Shown in pieces: positions 26,663 to 35,244 of a stretch of DNA of 64,000 nt (its first letter is position 1; the number at the start of each line of letters is the position of its first letter). The notes under the pieces were generated by a model. It was not told the origin of the DNA. It saw nothing but the letters and a program-made list of their open reading frames with translations, and did not search any database. The position numbers and the translations under genes were made by a program. Origin of the DNA: Pedobacter ghigonis (lineage in GTDB: Bacteria > Bacteroidota > Bacteroidia > Sphingobacteriales > Sphingobacteriaceae); contig NZ_CAESCM010000019.1 of assembly GCF_903166585.1 (NCBI RefSeq), positions 39,613-103,612 of the forward strand, written 5' to 3'.

Positions 26663-26704
26663 TTTTCAGTCAGATGAACTGCCGCGGGCAAATCTGACTG
26701 AAAA
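26663..26704. repeat. 13-bp perfect inverted repeat before the fucosidase gene
   Basis: TTTTCAGTCAGAT (26663-26675) and ATCTGACTGAAAA (26692-26704) with GCC/GGC inside the loop. It lies between the GNAT stop and the fucosidase start, both on the minus strand. It could be the GNAT terminator (no T tract) or an operator for the fucosidase. Confidence 0.6.
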
Positions 26705-26726
26705 ACAGCGCAATTGGTTTACAGCA

Positions 26727-27029
26727 TTAATCCTCGTGTTTCTTATTCCAAATGTCTTTATACAATTCTTCGTGTCTTCTGAATTGTAAATGCACATAGG
26801 GGCACAATGGAATTACCATCAAATGATTTTCCCTCACGTAGCTCACCATTGCATCCAGCAATAACTTGGCATAGCCCTTGCCTTCTCTGTCTGGTTCAAC
26901 CTCAGTATGGTAAACCGTGAGGTCGTTGCCCTGAATATCAAATACCATTTCTCCTGCTTTGCCATTTTCGTCGAAAATATCGAATGAGCTTGGTCCATCT
27001 TCCTGAAGGTTTAATTTTACTTCTGCCAT
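26727..27029 (-). CDS. Short GNAT N-acetyltransferase (YjdJ-like)
   Basis: 100 residues, the compact GNAT form. The acetyl-CoA loop is seen at DREGKGYAKLLLDAMVSYVRE (about 47-67), followed by the strand VIPLCPYVHLQFRRHEEL with the family CxYV pattern. These small proteins acetylate unknown amines. Monocistronic, divergent from the CBS gene. Confidence 0.87.
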   Translation of the reverse strand: MAEVKLNLQEDGPSSFDIFDENGKAGEMVFDIQGNDLTVYHTEVEPDREGKGYAKLLLDAMVSYVRENHLMVIPLCPYVHLQFRRHEELYKDIWNKKHED

Positions 27030-27285
27030 GATTTCTTAATTGATTTTGGGTAATTTTTAAAATATCAATGCTAAAATATTGCACATATCAGAGTGTTTTG
27101 CACAAATTTTATTGATAGCCGAAAGATAAGCAATAGAAATGAGCTCTATTCATTTTTTTGCTCCATTATGTACAAACTAAACTTCGGTAAAGGCTTAATA
27201 ACACTTTACATCTTTGCTCAAATGGTAAGTGGATGTAAACCATAAATACATTTTTGCAAACAAAGTGGAAACATAAAAACAAAAC

Positions 27286-27317
27286 TTTGATTTTCAAGCA
27301 ATTATTGCTTAAATTCA
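27286..27317 (+). promoter_or_regulatory. Possible promoter of the CBS gene
   Basis: TTTG (27286-27289), a 20-base spacer, then TAAATTCA (27310-27317), a partial match to TAnnTTTG, 20 bases before the ATG. Confidence 0.3.
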
Positions 27318-27337
27318 GATAACCAAATCCTAGTGTT

Positions 27338-27766
27338 ATGAAAACCGTAAAACACTTACTCGATACCAAACAGGTGCGCATTATCTCGGTGCCCGAAAAT
27401 ATTTCTGTTCTGGATGCCTTAAAGGTGATGACCGAAAAAAACATCAGCGCTGTACTGGTGATGGAAGACCAAAGGCTCCGTGGTATTTTTACTGAACGCG
27501 ATTATGCCCGCAAGATTATTTTACAGGGTAAATCATCAAAAGATACGCTGATTAATGAAGCCATGACGGCTACGCCTATTACCATTACCTTAAACGACAG
27601 CATCGATTTTTGCATGGAACTGATGACCGATAAGCATATCCGCCATTTACCCATAGTTGTTGATGGCGAAGTTAAAGGCATGGTTTCAATCGGCGATGTG
27701 GTGAAGTTTATTATTGAGGATCAAAAACAAACCATTTCGCAATTAGAAAGCTATATTAGCGGGTAA
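27338..27766 (+). CDS. CBS domain pair protein
   Basis: 142 residues made of two CBS domains (about 8-62 and 73-130), with the typical ends GIFTERDYARKIIL and GMVSIGDVVKFII. Such free-standing pairs bind adenine nucleotides and regulate partner proteins. Another gene follows nine bases after the stop. Confidence 0.92.
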   Translation: MKTVKHLLDTKQVRIISVPENISVLDALKVMTEKNISAVLVMEDQRLRGIFTERDYARKIILQGKSSKDTLINEAMTATPITITLNDSIDFCMELMTDKHIRHLPIVVDGEVKGMVSIGDVVKFIIEDQKQTISQLESYISG

Positions 27767-27775
27767 AAACCCCGA

Positions 27776-28528
27776 ATGAAACCGCTACTTTATCCTCTGG
27801 TTGCACTTATTTTAAACTATTTCTTGCTTAGCAGCTTTCCAATGGCTGGTGGCGGTGCTAGTCTTGGGGCTATATTAACCATTCCAATAATAGCCGCTGC
27901 TTCCCTCTCATTAGCGGGCATACACTACTTATTACAACGAAAAAAGAAAAAAACAAAATACTTTCAGATTTGTGGAGTTGTTACCATAACATTCTTAAGC
28001 TATTTTCTATTTATAGCAGATCCTGGTAATAAACCTTTGGATGTAATCGCTAGAATGGTCAAAACTGCCCTCGATTACAAAAAAATTAAATTATCAGATT
28101 ATTTCCTGAAACAGATTCCAATCAATGAGGAAAGAATAATAGCAGCAAAAAAGAAATTTAAAACTCAGCTTCCGGATACCGCTTATACCATTAACGTGAT
28201 AAACCCGACCAGCTACACCACAACCGAGAGCATTGGCATTTATTACCAAAATGGAATCCCACTTTCAACAGATGAGCATGTTAAAATACAACAGCTGAAT
28301 AACAATGCAATCAGGTTGATCAGAATTAACAAACAAGACAGCCTAACCTTTATCCTTACACCTTTAGACACAAAAATTAACAGCAGTAGAATAAGTGGCT
28401 TTCCCGAAGAAAATTTTAAAGGGAAAGACGAAAAAAAATTAAGACTCGCAGATATTTCGCCAATAAATAAGCATAGCACTTTAGAAAAAGAGTATTTAGC
28501 TTACCGTATTTTTTGCTGGCTGCTTTAA
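27776..28528 (+). CDS. Hypothetical membrane-anchored protein
   Basis: 250 residues. Three hydrophobic segments near the N-terminus (about 5-22, 28-49 and 62-82), then about 165 polar residues that would form a soluble domain, with beta-type stretches (YTINVINPTSYTTTESIGIYY, LTFILTPLDTK). No family recognised. It begins nine bases after the CBS gene, so is likely co-transcribed, and is more AT-rich than the genes around it. Confidence 0.65.
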   Translation: MKPLLYPLVALILNYFLLSSFPMAGGGASLGAILTIPIIAAASLSLAGIHYLLQRKKKKTKYFQICGVVTITFLSYFLFIADPGNKPLDVIARMVKTALDYKKIKLSDYFLKQIPINEERIIAAKKKFKTQLPDTAYTINVINPTSYTTTESIGIYYQNGIPLSTDEHVKIQQLNNNAIRLIRINKQDSLTFILTPLDTKINSSRISGFPEENFKGKDEKKLRLADISPINKHSTLEKEYLAYRIFCWLL

Positions 28529-28553
28529 TGGTTAAAATATCTCTCGCTGGTCC

Positions 28554-30002
28554 TTAATTCCACCTCCACTCGCCTGCTATAGTTAAAGGCTCCTTTAAAT
28601 TCTGCGATTCTAAAAATGTACGCAATTCTGCATCACCCTGAACGCCAACTGGTATTTTAGGGGTATTAGCTAAGGCATAGGTAAGCATGGCACTGTAGCG
28701 CACGGTATTTTTCAATTCCTGCTCATCAACCAGTTTAAACGAATCTCCATCAGAGTGGTAAAAAGGGCCTGAGTTATTAGGCAGTTTTCCCCCAAAGCCT
28801 CCGCCCGTAGGTATGCCCTCCAGCATAAACGGTTGGTGATCGCTATGTAAACCGGCTCCTGCATTAAACAGATTTTTAAAACCCGTATCTATTTTTACAA
28901 TCTCTGCACCCCAGGCCGTAAATAAGTCTTTCATCTCCGCTCTCGAAGTCGAAAAGCCTTTAGGATCGTTGGTCATATCGTAGTTGAGCATAAATTTAAC
29001 CTGGGCTAAAGTTCCGTTCTTTTTGGCCTGCTCTACATAAGCCTTTGAGCCCAATAAACCTTGCTCCTCCCCCATAAACAACACAAACTCTACAGTTCGT
29101 TTCGTTTTCAAATTCAGTTTTTTAAAGGTGCGTGCCATATCTATAATAGCAAAAGAACCTATTCCGTTATCGATGGCACCAGTAGCTAAATCCCAGCTAT
29201 CTAAATGTCCGCCAACCACAATTTTATCTTTTGGCAATTCGGTTCCTTTAAAGGTGGCAATTACATTGCGCGCCTTAATTACACCCGAAAAATTTGTCAT
29301 GGCGATATGGGCAACCTGTGCTTGTGTTTTCAGCTTTTCTTTTAAAGCCATACCATCTTCCAAACCAATACAAACCGCAGGGATGGCAATTAATTTGCCT
29401 GTAACCGAAGCCGTACCTGTTAAAAGCACGCCATCTTTTACCGTATTGATGATAATAACCCCAATGGCTCCGTATTTGGTGGCAATGGCTGTTTTCTCTG
29501 AGCGGTGCAGTGATTTCGTTCCAGCAGGCGAACCCGGTAAAACACCTAAATAAATCAGTGCAATCTTTCCTTTAAATTTAGCTGGATTAGCCTGATAATC
29601 GGCCTCCAGCCCATTTCCAGCATCAACAATATCGCCACTCACATTTGCGCTTACCGGCGAGTGTGCCAGTGTTACCGCTTTTATTTTAGTCAGGCTGTTT
29701 TTATCAGCACCTATTTCTACACTAATGGTCTTTCTGCTCCAGCTTTCAACTTCAAAAGGCTGAAACTTTACCTCGCAGCCATACGATTTCAGTAAATCGA
29801 AAGCATATTGCTCTGCCTTTGCCCCATTTGTCGAACCGGTTAAGCGGTGACCAATGGTTTCGGTTTCGTATTTTAAATTCTGGTAAGCTTTAGCATTTTG
29901 TTGCACATCGGCATTGATTTTCGAAAACACATCGCCAAATTGATCTTGTGCATTGGCTAATAATGCCGTACAGATGAGTGCAGCCGAGAAAAAGTATTTC
30001 AT
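28554..30002 (-). CDS. M28 family zinc metallopeptidase, exported
   Basis: 482 residues with a signal peptide (about 1-18). A PA domain is inserted around 110-240. The peptidase core has the M28 zinc ligands in order: VVGGHLDSWD (His, Asp), AIDNGIG (bridging Asp), MGEEQGLLGS (catalytic and zinc Glu), NYDMTND and GPFYHSDGD near the end. It resembles plasma glutamate carboxypeptidase (carboxypeptidase Q) in layout. Probably digests peptides in the periplasm. Confidence 0.92.
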   Translation of the reverse strand: MKYFFSAALICTALLANAQDQFGDVFSKINADVQQNAKAYQNLKYETETIGHRLTGSTNGAKAEQYAFDLLKSYGCEVKFQPFEVESWSRKTISVEIGADKNSLTKIKAVTLAHSPVSANVSGDIVDAGNGLEADYQANPAKFKGKIALIYLGVLPGSPAGTKSLHRSEKTAIATKYGAIGVIIINTVKDGVLLTGTASVTGKLIAIPAVCIGLEDGMALKEKLKTQAQVAHIAMTNFSGVIKARNVIATFKGTELPKDKIVVGGHLDSWDLATGAIDNGIGSFAIIDMARTFKKLNLKTKRTVEFVLFMGEEQGLLGSKAYVEQAKKNGTLAQVKFMLNYDMTNDPKGFSTSRAEMKDLFTAWGAEIVKIDTGFKNLFNAGAGLHSDHQPFMLEGIPTGGGFGGKLPNNSGPFYHSDGDSFKLVDEQELKNTVRYSAMLTYALANTPKIPVGVQGDAELRTFLESQNLKEPLTIAGEWRWN

Positions 30003-30090
30003 AATAAGTTGATAATTGGGTGAAAATACAAATTTGCACCACAGGATCGATGCTGTAACGGTTATTTTGCTTTATGTTTTCCAATAAAAC

Positions 30091-30142
30091 TAACCATATA
30101 AGGCATATAAGGTCATTGAAGCTTATATGCCTTATATGGTTA
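30091..30142. repeat. 21-bp perfect inverted repeat downstream of terC
   Basis: Arms 30091-30111 (TAACCATATAAGGCATATAAG) without its last base, and 30122-30142, its exact complement, around a 10-base loop. On the minus strand it follows the terC stop by about 40 bases and leads into GTTTTATT, so it could terminate that operon. Confidence 0.7.
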
Positions 30143-30181
30143 AGAAGGAGAGTAACAGAAAATCTTAGCCAGTAAAACTAA

Positions 30182-31237
30182 TTAAGGTTTCGCATGAACC
30201 TTTTTCTTCGGGAAAGCGAGCGATGCCACAATACTAATAACCAGTATCGCCAGGATTATAATCAGCGAGTGCTCAGTGGTAAAACCCCATTTCTCCAGAT
30301 AAGTATGGCCAAGCATTTTCACACCGATAAAGGCCAGTAATACCGCTAAACCTGTTTTCAAATAATGGAATTTATGGATAATGTTCACCAATAAGAAAAA
30401 CATAGACCGTAAGCCCATAATGGCGAAAATGTTCGAGAAAAATACAATGTACGGATCTTTGGTTACCGCAAAAATAGCCGGAATTGAATCGACAGCGAAT
30501 AACAAATCGGTAAACTCAACAATCAACAACACCAGAAACAAAGGTGTTACCAGGGTTTTGTGATTAATTTTTACAAAGAATTTTTTACCCTCATATTTAG
30601 GGTGTATTGAAAATATTTTCGAAGCCCATTTAACTACAGGGTGGTTTTCAGGATCTATTTTGTCATCGTCATCGTTGCTGAAAAACATTTTTACACCTGT
30701 AAAAACCAGGAATGCACCAAAGAGGTATAGAATCCAGGCAAATTTGGCAATCAGTGCTGCACCAACAAAGATGAAGATGAAACGCATAATAATTGCCCCC
30801 AAAATACCCCAGAACAATACGCGGTGGTAATATTTCTCTTCAACCGCAAAGGCCGAGAAAATGAGTACAATTACAAAAATATTATCAACTGAAAGGGCAT
30901 ACTCTATCACATAACCAGTTAAAAACTCCAGTCCCAGGTTTTGCCTGTAAATGGCTAAGCTGCCATCAAAATCATCGGGGATTAGTTTAATATGGTGCTG
31001 ATGTCTGATTACAATATCTTTCAGGTGGTTAAAATCCTTAATTCCATGCAGCTGATGGCCTTCTGTTAACAACAAAAAATAAAACCCTAAAGCCAGGGCA
31101 ACCATAACCAAACTCATTATGCCAGCTTGTTTTAAGCTAACAACATGCTCTTTCCGGCTAAAAAGGCCTAAATCCAAAGCAAGTATCAGTACAATAAACA
31201 AAAGGAAACCTAAGCTGAAAAGTAGTTCGTTAGTCAT
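30182..31237 (-). CDS. TerC family integral membrane protein
   Basis: 351 residues with nine or so membrane helices; the family core includes EYALSVDNIFVIVLIFSAF and LLFAVDSIPAIFAVT, each with an acidic residue within the membrane that is thought to bind a metal ion. TerC proteins are linked to tellurite resistance and manganese export. Its ATG overlaps the stop of the polyprenyl synthase gene (TAATG), so translation is coupled. Confidence 0.93.
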   Translation of the reverse strand: MTNELLFSLGFLLFIVLILALDLGLFSRKEHVVSLKQAGIMSLVMVALALGFYFLLLTEGHQLHGIKDFNHLKDIVIRHQHHIKLIPDDFDGSLAIYRQNLGLEFLTGYVIEYALSVDNIFVIVLIFSAFAVEEKYYHRVLFWGILGAIIMRFIFIFVGAALIAKFAWILYLFGAFLVFTGVKMFFSNDDDDKIDPENHPVVKWASKIFSIHPKYEGKKFFVKINHKTLVTPLFLVLLIVEFTDLLFAVDSIPAIFAVTKDPYIVFFSNIFAIMGLRSMFFLLVNIIHKFHYLKTGLAVLLAFIGVKMLGHTYLEKWGFTTEHSLIIILAILVISIVASLAFPKKKVHAKP

Positions 31238-32208
31238 TATTTTTTACGTTCTGTGGTATAAAGTACAAGCTGTTCTAAACCTGTTCTGGCTTCGCCGGCA
31301 TCAAAGCCGTGCAAAATGGCAAAAGCCTCGTTCTGGTATTCGATCATTTTTTGGTTAGCATAATAAACCCCCTCATGGGCATTTACAAAATCAATAATTT
31401 GCTGAATTTTAACCGGATCATCCTGGTGGTTTTTAACAAGGTTAATCATTCGTTTACGCTCAGTTTTCTCGGCTTTGTTTAGCGCATAAATTAAAGGTAA
31501 GGTTACTTTTTTCTCTTTAATATCAATGCCCAGTGGTTTCCCCACATCATCGGTACCAAAATCGAAAGTATCGTCTTTAATCTGAAATGCGATCCCTACT
31601 TTTTCGCCAAACAGGCGCATTTTTTCAATTGTTTCATCGTCAGCCCCAGCCGATGCAGCACCCGCAGCACAACAAGAAGCAATTAAAGAGGCCGTTTTCT
31701 GGCGGATTACATCAAAGTATAAATCCTCCGAAATGTCCATCCGCCGTACCTTTTCTACCTGCAGCAACTCACCCTCGCTCATTTGTTTTACCGCTTCCGA
31801 TACTATTTGTAACAAACGGTGCTCGTTATTGTTTACCGAAAGCAAAAGCCCTTTGGCCAGCAAATAATCGCCCACCAGAACGGCAATTTTATTTTTCCAT
31901 AAAGCATTTATCGAGAAAAAGCCACGGCGCTCGTAGGCATTATCCACCACATCATCGTGCACCAGCGTTGCCGTATGTAAAAGTTCAACCAGGGCAGCCC
32001 CACGGTGTGTAGATTCTGTAATTCCACCGCACAGTTTAGCAGCAAAAAACACGAACATAGGCCGCATTTGTTTCCCTTTTTGCTTTACAATGTAATGGGT
32101 AATCCTATCCAGCAACGGTGCGTCGCTATGCATAGATTCTTTAAAGGTTTTTTCAAACGCTTTAATATCAGCAGCAATAGGTGTTTTTATCTGTTCGATT
32201 CCCGGCAT
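31237..32208 (-). CDS. Polyprenyl (all-trans) diphosphate synthase
   Basis: 323 residues. Builds long isoprenoid diphosphates from IPP, for quinone side chains (menaquinone in this phylum). The two Asp-rich motifs are DDVVD (about 85-89) and KDDTFD (about 210), with the KxRP start motif GKQMRP. I chose the ATG at 32206-32208: a TTG eight codons upstream falls inside the -7 box TAAGTTTG. Chain length cannot be read safely. Followed directly by terC with stop/start overlap. Confidence 0.92.
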   Translation of the reverse strand: MPGIEQIKTPIAADIKAFEKTFKESMHSDAPLLDRITHYIVKQKGKQMRPMFVFFAAKLCGGITESTHRGAALVELLHTATLVHDDVVDNAYERRGFFSINALWKNKIAVLVGDYLLAKGLLLSVNNNEHRLLQIVSEAVKQMSEGELLQVEKVRRMDISEDLYFDVIRQKTASLIASCCAAGAASAGADDETIEKMRLFGEKVGIAFQIKDDTFDFGTDDVGKPLGIDIKEKKVTLPLIYALNKAEKTERKRMINLVKNHQDDPVKIQQIIDFVNAHEGVYYANQKMIEYQNEAFAILHGFDAGEARTGLEQLVLYTTERKK

Positions 32209-32229
32209 TAAGTCGAAAAATTTTGATTG

Positions 32230-32237
32230 CAAACTTA
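32230..32237 (-). promoter_or_regulatory. -7 element TAAGTTTG of the polyprenyl synthase-terC operon
   Basis: Exact TAnnTTTG on the minus strand, 21 bases before the chosen ATG. Confidence 0.45.
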
Positions 32238-32319
32238 AGCTAATTTCCCATAAAAAGATAATCTAATGCAAAGCATTGTACAGGTTTAGTAAAGCAATGC
32301 CAGCAATTATTTAGTACTT

Positions 32320-32390
32320 CAGCCCTGCTATTGCCCATAGTCCTCGCCCTCATGCTTCGGGCTGTGGGCTATTTGGCGCTATCAGGTTTA
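32320..32390. repeat. GCCCATAG...CTGTGGGC hairpin repeat
   Basis: GCCCATAGTCCTCGCCCTCATGC folds on TTCGGGCTGTGGGC with mismatches. The same vocabulary (GCTATAGCCCTTCG... GGGCT) recurs at 53465-53530. Confidence 0.4.
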
Positions 32391-32501
32391 AAATCAATGG
32401 CAGGTACAGGTAAATGTCCCCTCAACCGCCCAAAGCAATTCGCTAAAAAATTAGCTTTATTTATTTCAAAAGTTTACATTTAAACCATTCAATCTAAATA
32501 G

Positions 32502-33518
32502 ATGAAAAAGCGCTACAAAATCGTATTGGGTATTTCGGTACTGCTCGTGGCGGGCTATTTATTAGGTCCAAAGCCCAAAAAACCTGTTTACAACCAACAG
32601 CTTACACTGGTACCCGATCTCGAAGATCTGGATAATTATGTGGCCGGCATCGAGGCCCAGCACAAAATAAAACCAGGCAACGCCGCCGAAATTATCTGGG
32701 CCGATAGCAGTCATCAGCAAACCGATTATGCCATTGTATACCTCCATGGCTTTTCGGCTTCAAAAACAGAAGGCGATCCTGTGCACATCAACCTGGCTAA
32801 AAAGCTGCATGCCAATTTATACCTGGCGCGCCTGGCCGATCATGGGATCGATACCCTGGCACCCATGCAATATTTTACAGCCGACAGATTATGGGAAACC
32901 AGCAAACAGGCCTATGCGATTGGCAAAAAACTAGGCAAAAAGGTTATTTTGGTTGGCACTTCAACAGGCGGTACCGTGGCCCTGAAATTAGCTGCTACCT
33001 ACCCCGAAATTAACAGCCTCATTTTACTTTCGCCCAATGTAGCCATTAATGATAAAAATGCCTGGATGCTTAACGACCCATGGGGACTACAAATTGCACG
33101 CAGGGTATTGCGCAGCGACGAACGCAAGGTGGATGGCCGCACGCTCGAGTATAAAAAATACTGGTACACCAATTACCGCATCGAATCGCTGGTAGAGTTG
33201 CAGGAGTTTGTAGAAAGCACCATGACCAAAAAAGTTTTCGCACAGGTAAAGCAACCTGTTTTAATGTTGTACTATTATAAAAACGAACTGGAGCAAGATC
33301 CCGTGGTGCGTGTAGATGCCATGCTCAAAATGTTCGGTCAGCTGGGAACACCCGAAAACCAGAAACGCAAAATAGCTATTCCAAATGCCGGCAACCACGT
33401 TTTGGGTTGTTACATTACCTCTAAAGATTTACCAGGTGTAGAAACCGCTATTGATAGTTTTGTAGAAAACATTCTAGACATAAAAAAGAGTTTCCCGGTT
33501 CCGGATACTTCTAGATAA
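32502..33518 (+). CDS. Alpha/beta hydrolase (carboxylesterase-like), membrane-anchored or exported
   Basis: 338 residues. An N-terminal hydrophobic stretch (about 6-22) anchors or exports it. The hydrolase core has the oxyanion strand AIVYLHGFSASK, the nucleophile elbow GTSTGG (Ser at about 152) and the catalytic His in NAGNHVLGC near residue 305. Carboxylesterases and monoacylglycerol lipases share this layout; the substrate is unknown. Single gene before the AT-rich accessory patch. Confidence 0.87.
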   Translation: MKKRYKIVLGISVLLVAGYLLGPKPKKPVYNQQLTLVPDLEDLDNYVAGIEAQHKIKPGNAAEIIWADSSHQQTDYAIVYLHGFSASKTEGDPVHINLAKKLHANLYLARLADHGIDTLAPMQYFTADRLWETSKQAYAIGKKLGKKVILVGTSTGGTVALKLAATYPEINSLILLSPNVAINDKNAWMLNDPWGLQIARRVLRSDERKVDGRTLEYKKYWYTNYRIESLVELQEFVESTMTKKVFAQVKQPVLMLYYYKNELEQDPVVRVDAMLKMFGQLGTPENQKRKIAIPNAGNHVLGCYITSKDLPGVETAIDSFVENILDIKKSFPVPDTSR

Positions 33519-33554
33519 AAAATCATTAATCTATTTTTCCCAAATATAAAATTC

Positions 33555-33800
33555 ATGAGTTACAATACACTAAGCCTTATTACTTCATTAGATAATGATG
33601 ATGAGTTTGAAAAGTTAAAAATCAATTTTATTGAAATGCTTGAAGATTTTCAAATCAGGAAATTTAATCATCCGTTTAAAGGCGTTGTGGCTCAATATAA
33701 CTTAAAAAATTCCGACAAAAGTGACAAGAAGGAATCCACAGAGCAAATTGTAAAAAATATTTCCAGACTTTATCAACAAAAAAAAAATCGCATTGATTGA
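33555..33800 (+). pseudogene. Hypothetical protein, N-terminal part of a possibly frameshifted gene
   Basis: 81 residues, acidic, no motif recognised. Just before its end the DNA has a run of ten A (33778-33787), after which this frame stops within four codons (KKNRID). The +1 frame continues with a good protein sequence (33793-34125). One A fewer would join both into a protein of about 190 residues. It may therefore be a broken gene, a gene read by slippage at the A run, or two separate genes. AT-rich compared with its neighbours. Confidence 0.55.
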
Positions 33801-34125
33801 GGTTGATTGTTTTGGTGGAAAATGTGACTCAGAAGGAAAGATTTACGCCAATGGTGATCTTATTGCGGAGGAAGACTATGATCATACATCTCATTTTAAA
33901 CTACTTAAAATAATTAACGACAATTATCAGACTTGGCATTTCGAACCCTTCACTCGGGAATTCTTCACAAAGAAAGGAGGGATCTGGGGACAAATTAACG
34001 ATGAAGAATTAATCTATTTTGGTTTGGGAATCGCAACAGCTTTTCAGAACAACCCTCTTTACAGGGTTCAAATGACACATAATGAACTTATACTTGAAAA
34101 GAAAGGGGAATATTATATTTACTGA
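33793..34125 (+). pseudogene. Hypothetical protein, C-terminal part of the same split gene
   Basis: 110 residues from a TTG that overlaps the previous frame by eight bases and has no ribosome-binding site of its own, so independent translation is doubtful. Frame reads back into the A run (QQKKIALIEVDCFGGKCDSEGK), which looks like a continuing strand. A compact fold with WHFEPFTREFFTKKGGIWGQ and a final beta hairpin; no family recognised. Its TGA overlaps the ATG of the next gene (TGATG). Confidence 0.55.
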
Positions 34126-34490
34126 TGCAACCTTTAAGTAATCGAATAAAAATTTTAGGCTCTATAGATAATGATTCTAATGAAACGCTTGAAGATTTAA
34201 AGAACGTATTAAAAGAACACATATTATATGCTAAGTCATACGTTTTTCTAGATCTGATAGACAAAGATGAATTTATTAAATTGGTAAACCTGGAGGATGA
34301 TGAAATGACAGAAGCCTTATATAGATTTCAATCTTTTAATGATCGACCTTTCCCTTCTACTGTCGATACAAATAATGAGAAGGATGAAAAGGAACAGGCA
34401 ACGGAAACTGAAGATATCCTAAAAAAAGAAGTCGATATGCCTGTTAATAATTCATGGTGGGATAAAATTATGCGATTGTTTGGGGGATAA
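34125..34490 (+). CDS. Hypothetical acidic protein
   Basis: 121 residues, strongly acidic, with a conserved-looking N-terminal helical part and a low-complexity Glu/Lys/Asp/Thr linker (about 85-108) before a hydrophobic end, NSWWDKIMRLFGG. No family recognised. The start codon overlaps the stop of the preceding frame, which shows that the reading frame before it is, or was, translated to that point. Part of the AT-rich patch. Confidence 0.6.
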   Translation: MQPLSNRIKILGSIDNDSNETLEDLKNVLKEHILYAKSYVFLDLIDKDEFIKLVNLEDDEMTEALYRFQSFNDRPFPSTVDTNNEKDEKEQATETEDILKKEVDMPVNNSWWDKIMRLFGG

Positions 34491-34631
34491 ATGATAATTA
34501 ATCATAAAGTGCGGCTTTGTAGGAGCATTACATCAATACTTTAAATTTATTCAGCATTTACTCGCTAAATCTTAATTATATAAAGGTATTGGTTTTACAA
34601 GCTCTACTATTTTATTGAAATTCATCTAAAA

Positions 34632-35141
34632 ATGCTCAAAACAAAAAACGCCTTAATTGAATGCTTCTGGCTCTTAGGCTGTGTAATTTTGGCTATACTT
34701 GCCGGTTTGGCCTTTTTTGGAAAAGCTGTATTCGAAAAGGATATCGACATTAATCTCCACGATACTTATTTTGTGATCAAAGATCAACACATCTTAATTT
34801 GGTGTTTTATCCTCTTTTCGTTTATCCTATATTTTATTAAAGAAAAAAGGCAGGGTTTCCGTCGAAAACTTCCTTACTTTATCTTTTTGGTTTTGGGTCT
34901 TGCTGTCAGCATACTCCTGATGAGAGCGAGTCCCATGGTATCTTTTTTTAATCCCTGGCAAAGTGGGTGGACAGTTTATCCGCCCTTATCCGTAAAAATT
35001 AAAGCTGATACAATTAACCCGATCAAAGCGTTCGCAACAGATTTCTTAACACCCTTCAACGGGTTATTATTGTTACAGGTTCTGGTAATTACCGCTTTAT
35101 TATTGGCAACATACCGGTATACGAAAAACAGCAACAAATAA
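34632..35141 (+). CDS. Membrane protein with HDTYFVI motif
   Basis: 169 residues, four hydrophobic helices (about 9-30, 50-67, 78-96 and 142-160). Between the first two helices lies DINLHDTYFVI (39-49), closely like the HDTYYV segment of haem-copper oxidase subunit I, here without the following AHFHYV histidine pair. Function unknown; the rest shows no oxidase features. Monocistronic. Confidence 0.65.
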   Translation: MLKTKNALIECFWLLGCVILAILAGLAFFGKAVFEKDIDINLHDTYFVIKDQHILIWCFILFSFILYFIKEKRQGFRRKLPYFIFLVLGLAVSILLMRASPMVSFFNPWQSGWTVYPPLSVKIKADTINPIKAFATDFLTPFNGLLLLQVLVITALLLATYRYTKNSNK

Positions 35142-35244
35142 ACCGCAATTATTTTCCTCGCATTTAAGGAGTTAGCCAACGGTTAATTTTGATTCTGGTA
35201 ATTATTAAATTTATTGCTTACCGTTGCAGCAAAATTTCAATCCC

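Noticed and set aside
29128..29553. Long antisense frame within the M28 peptidase gene
   Set aside because: Shadow of a strongly coding gene; no signal, motif or start signals.
31587..32012. Long antisense frame within the polyprenyl synthase gene
   Set aside because: Low-complexity His/Pro/Arg composition typical of an antisense shadow; the opposite strand has clear catalytic motifs.
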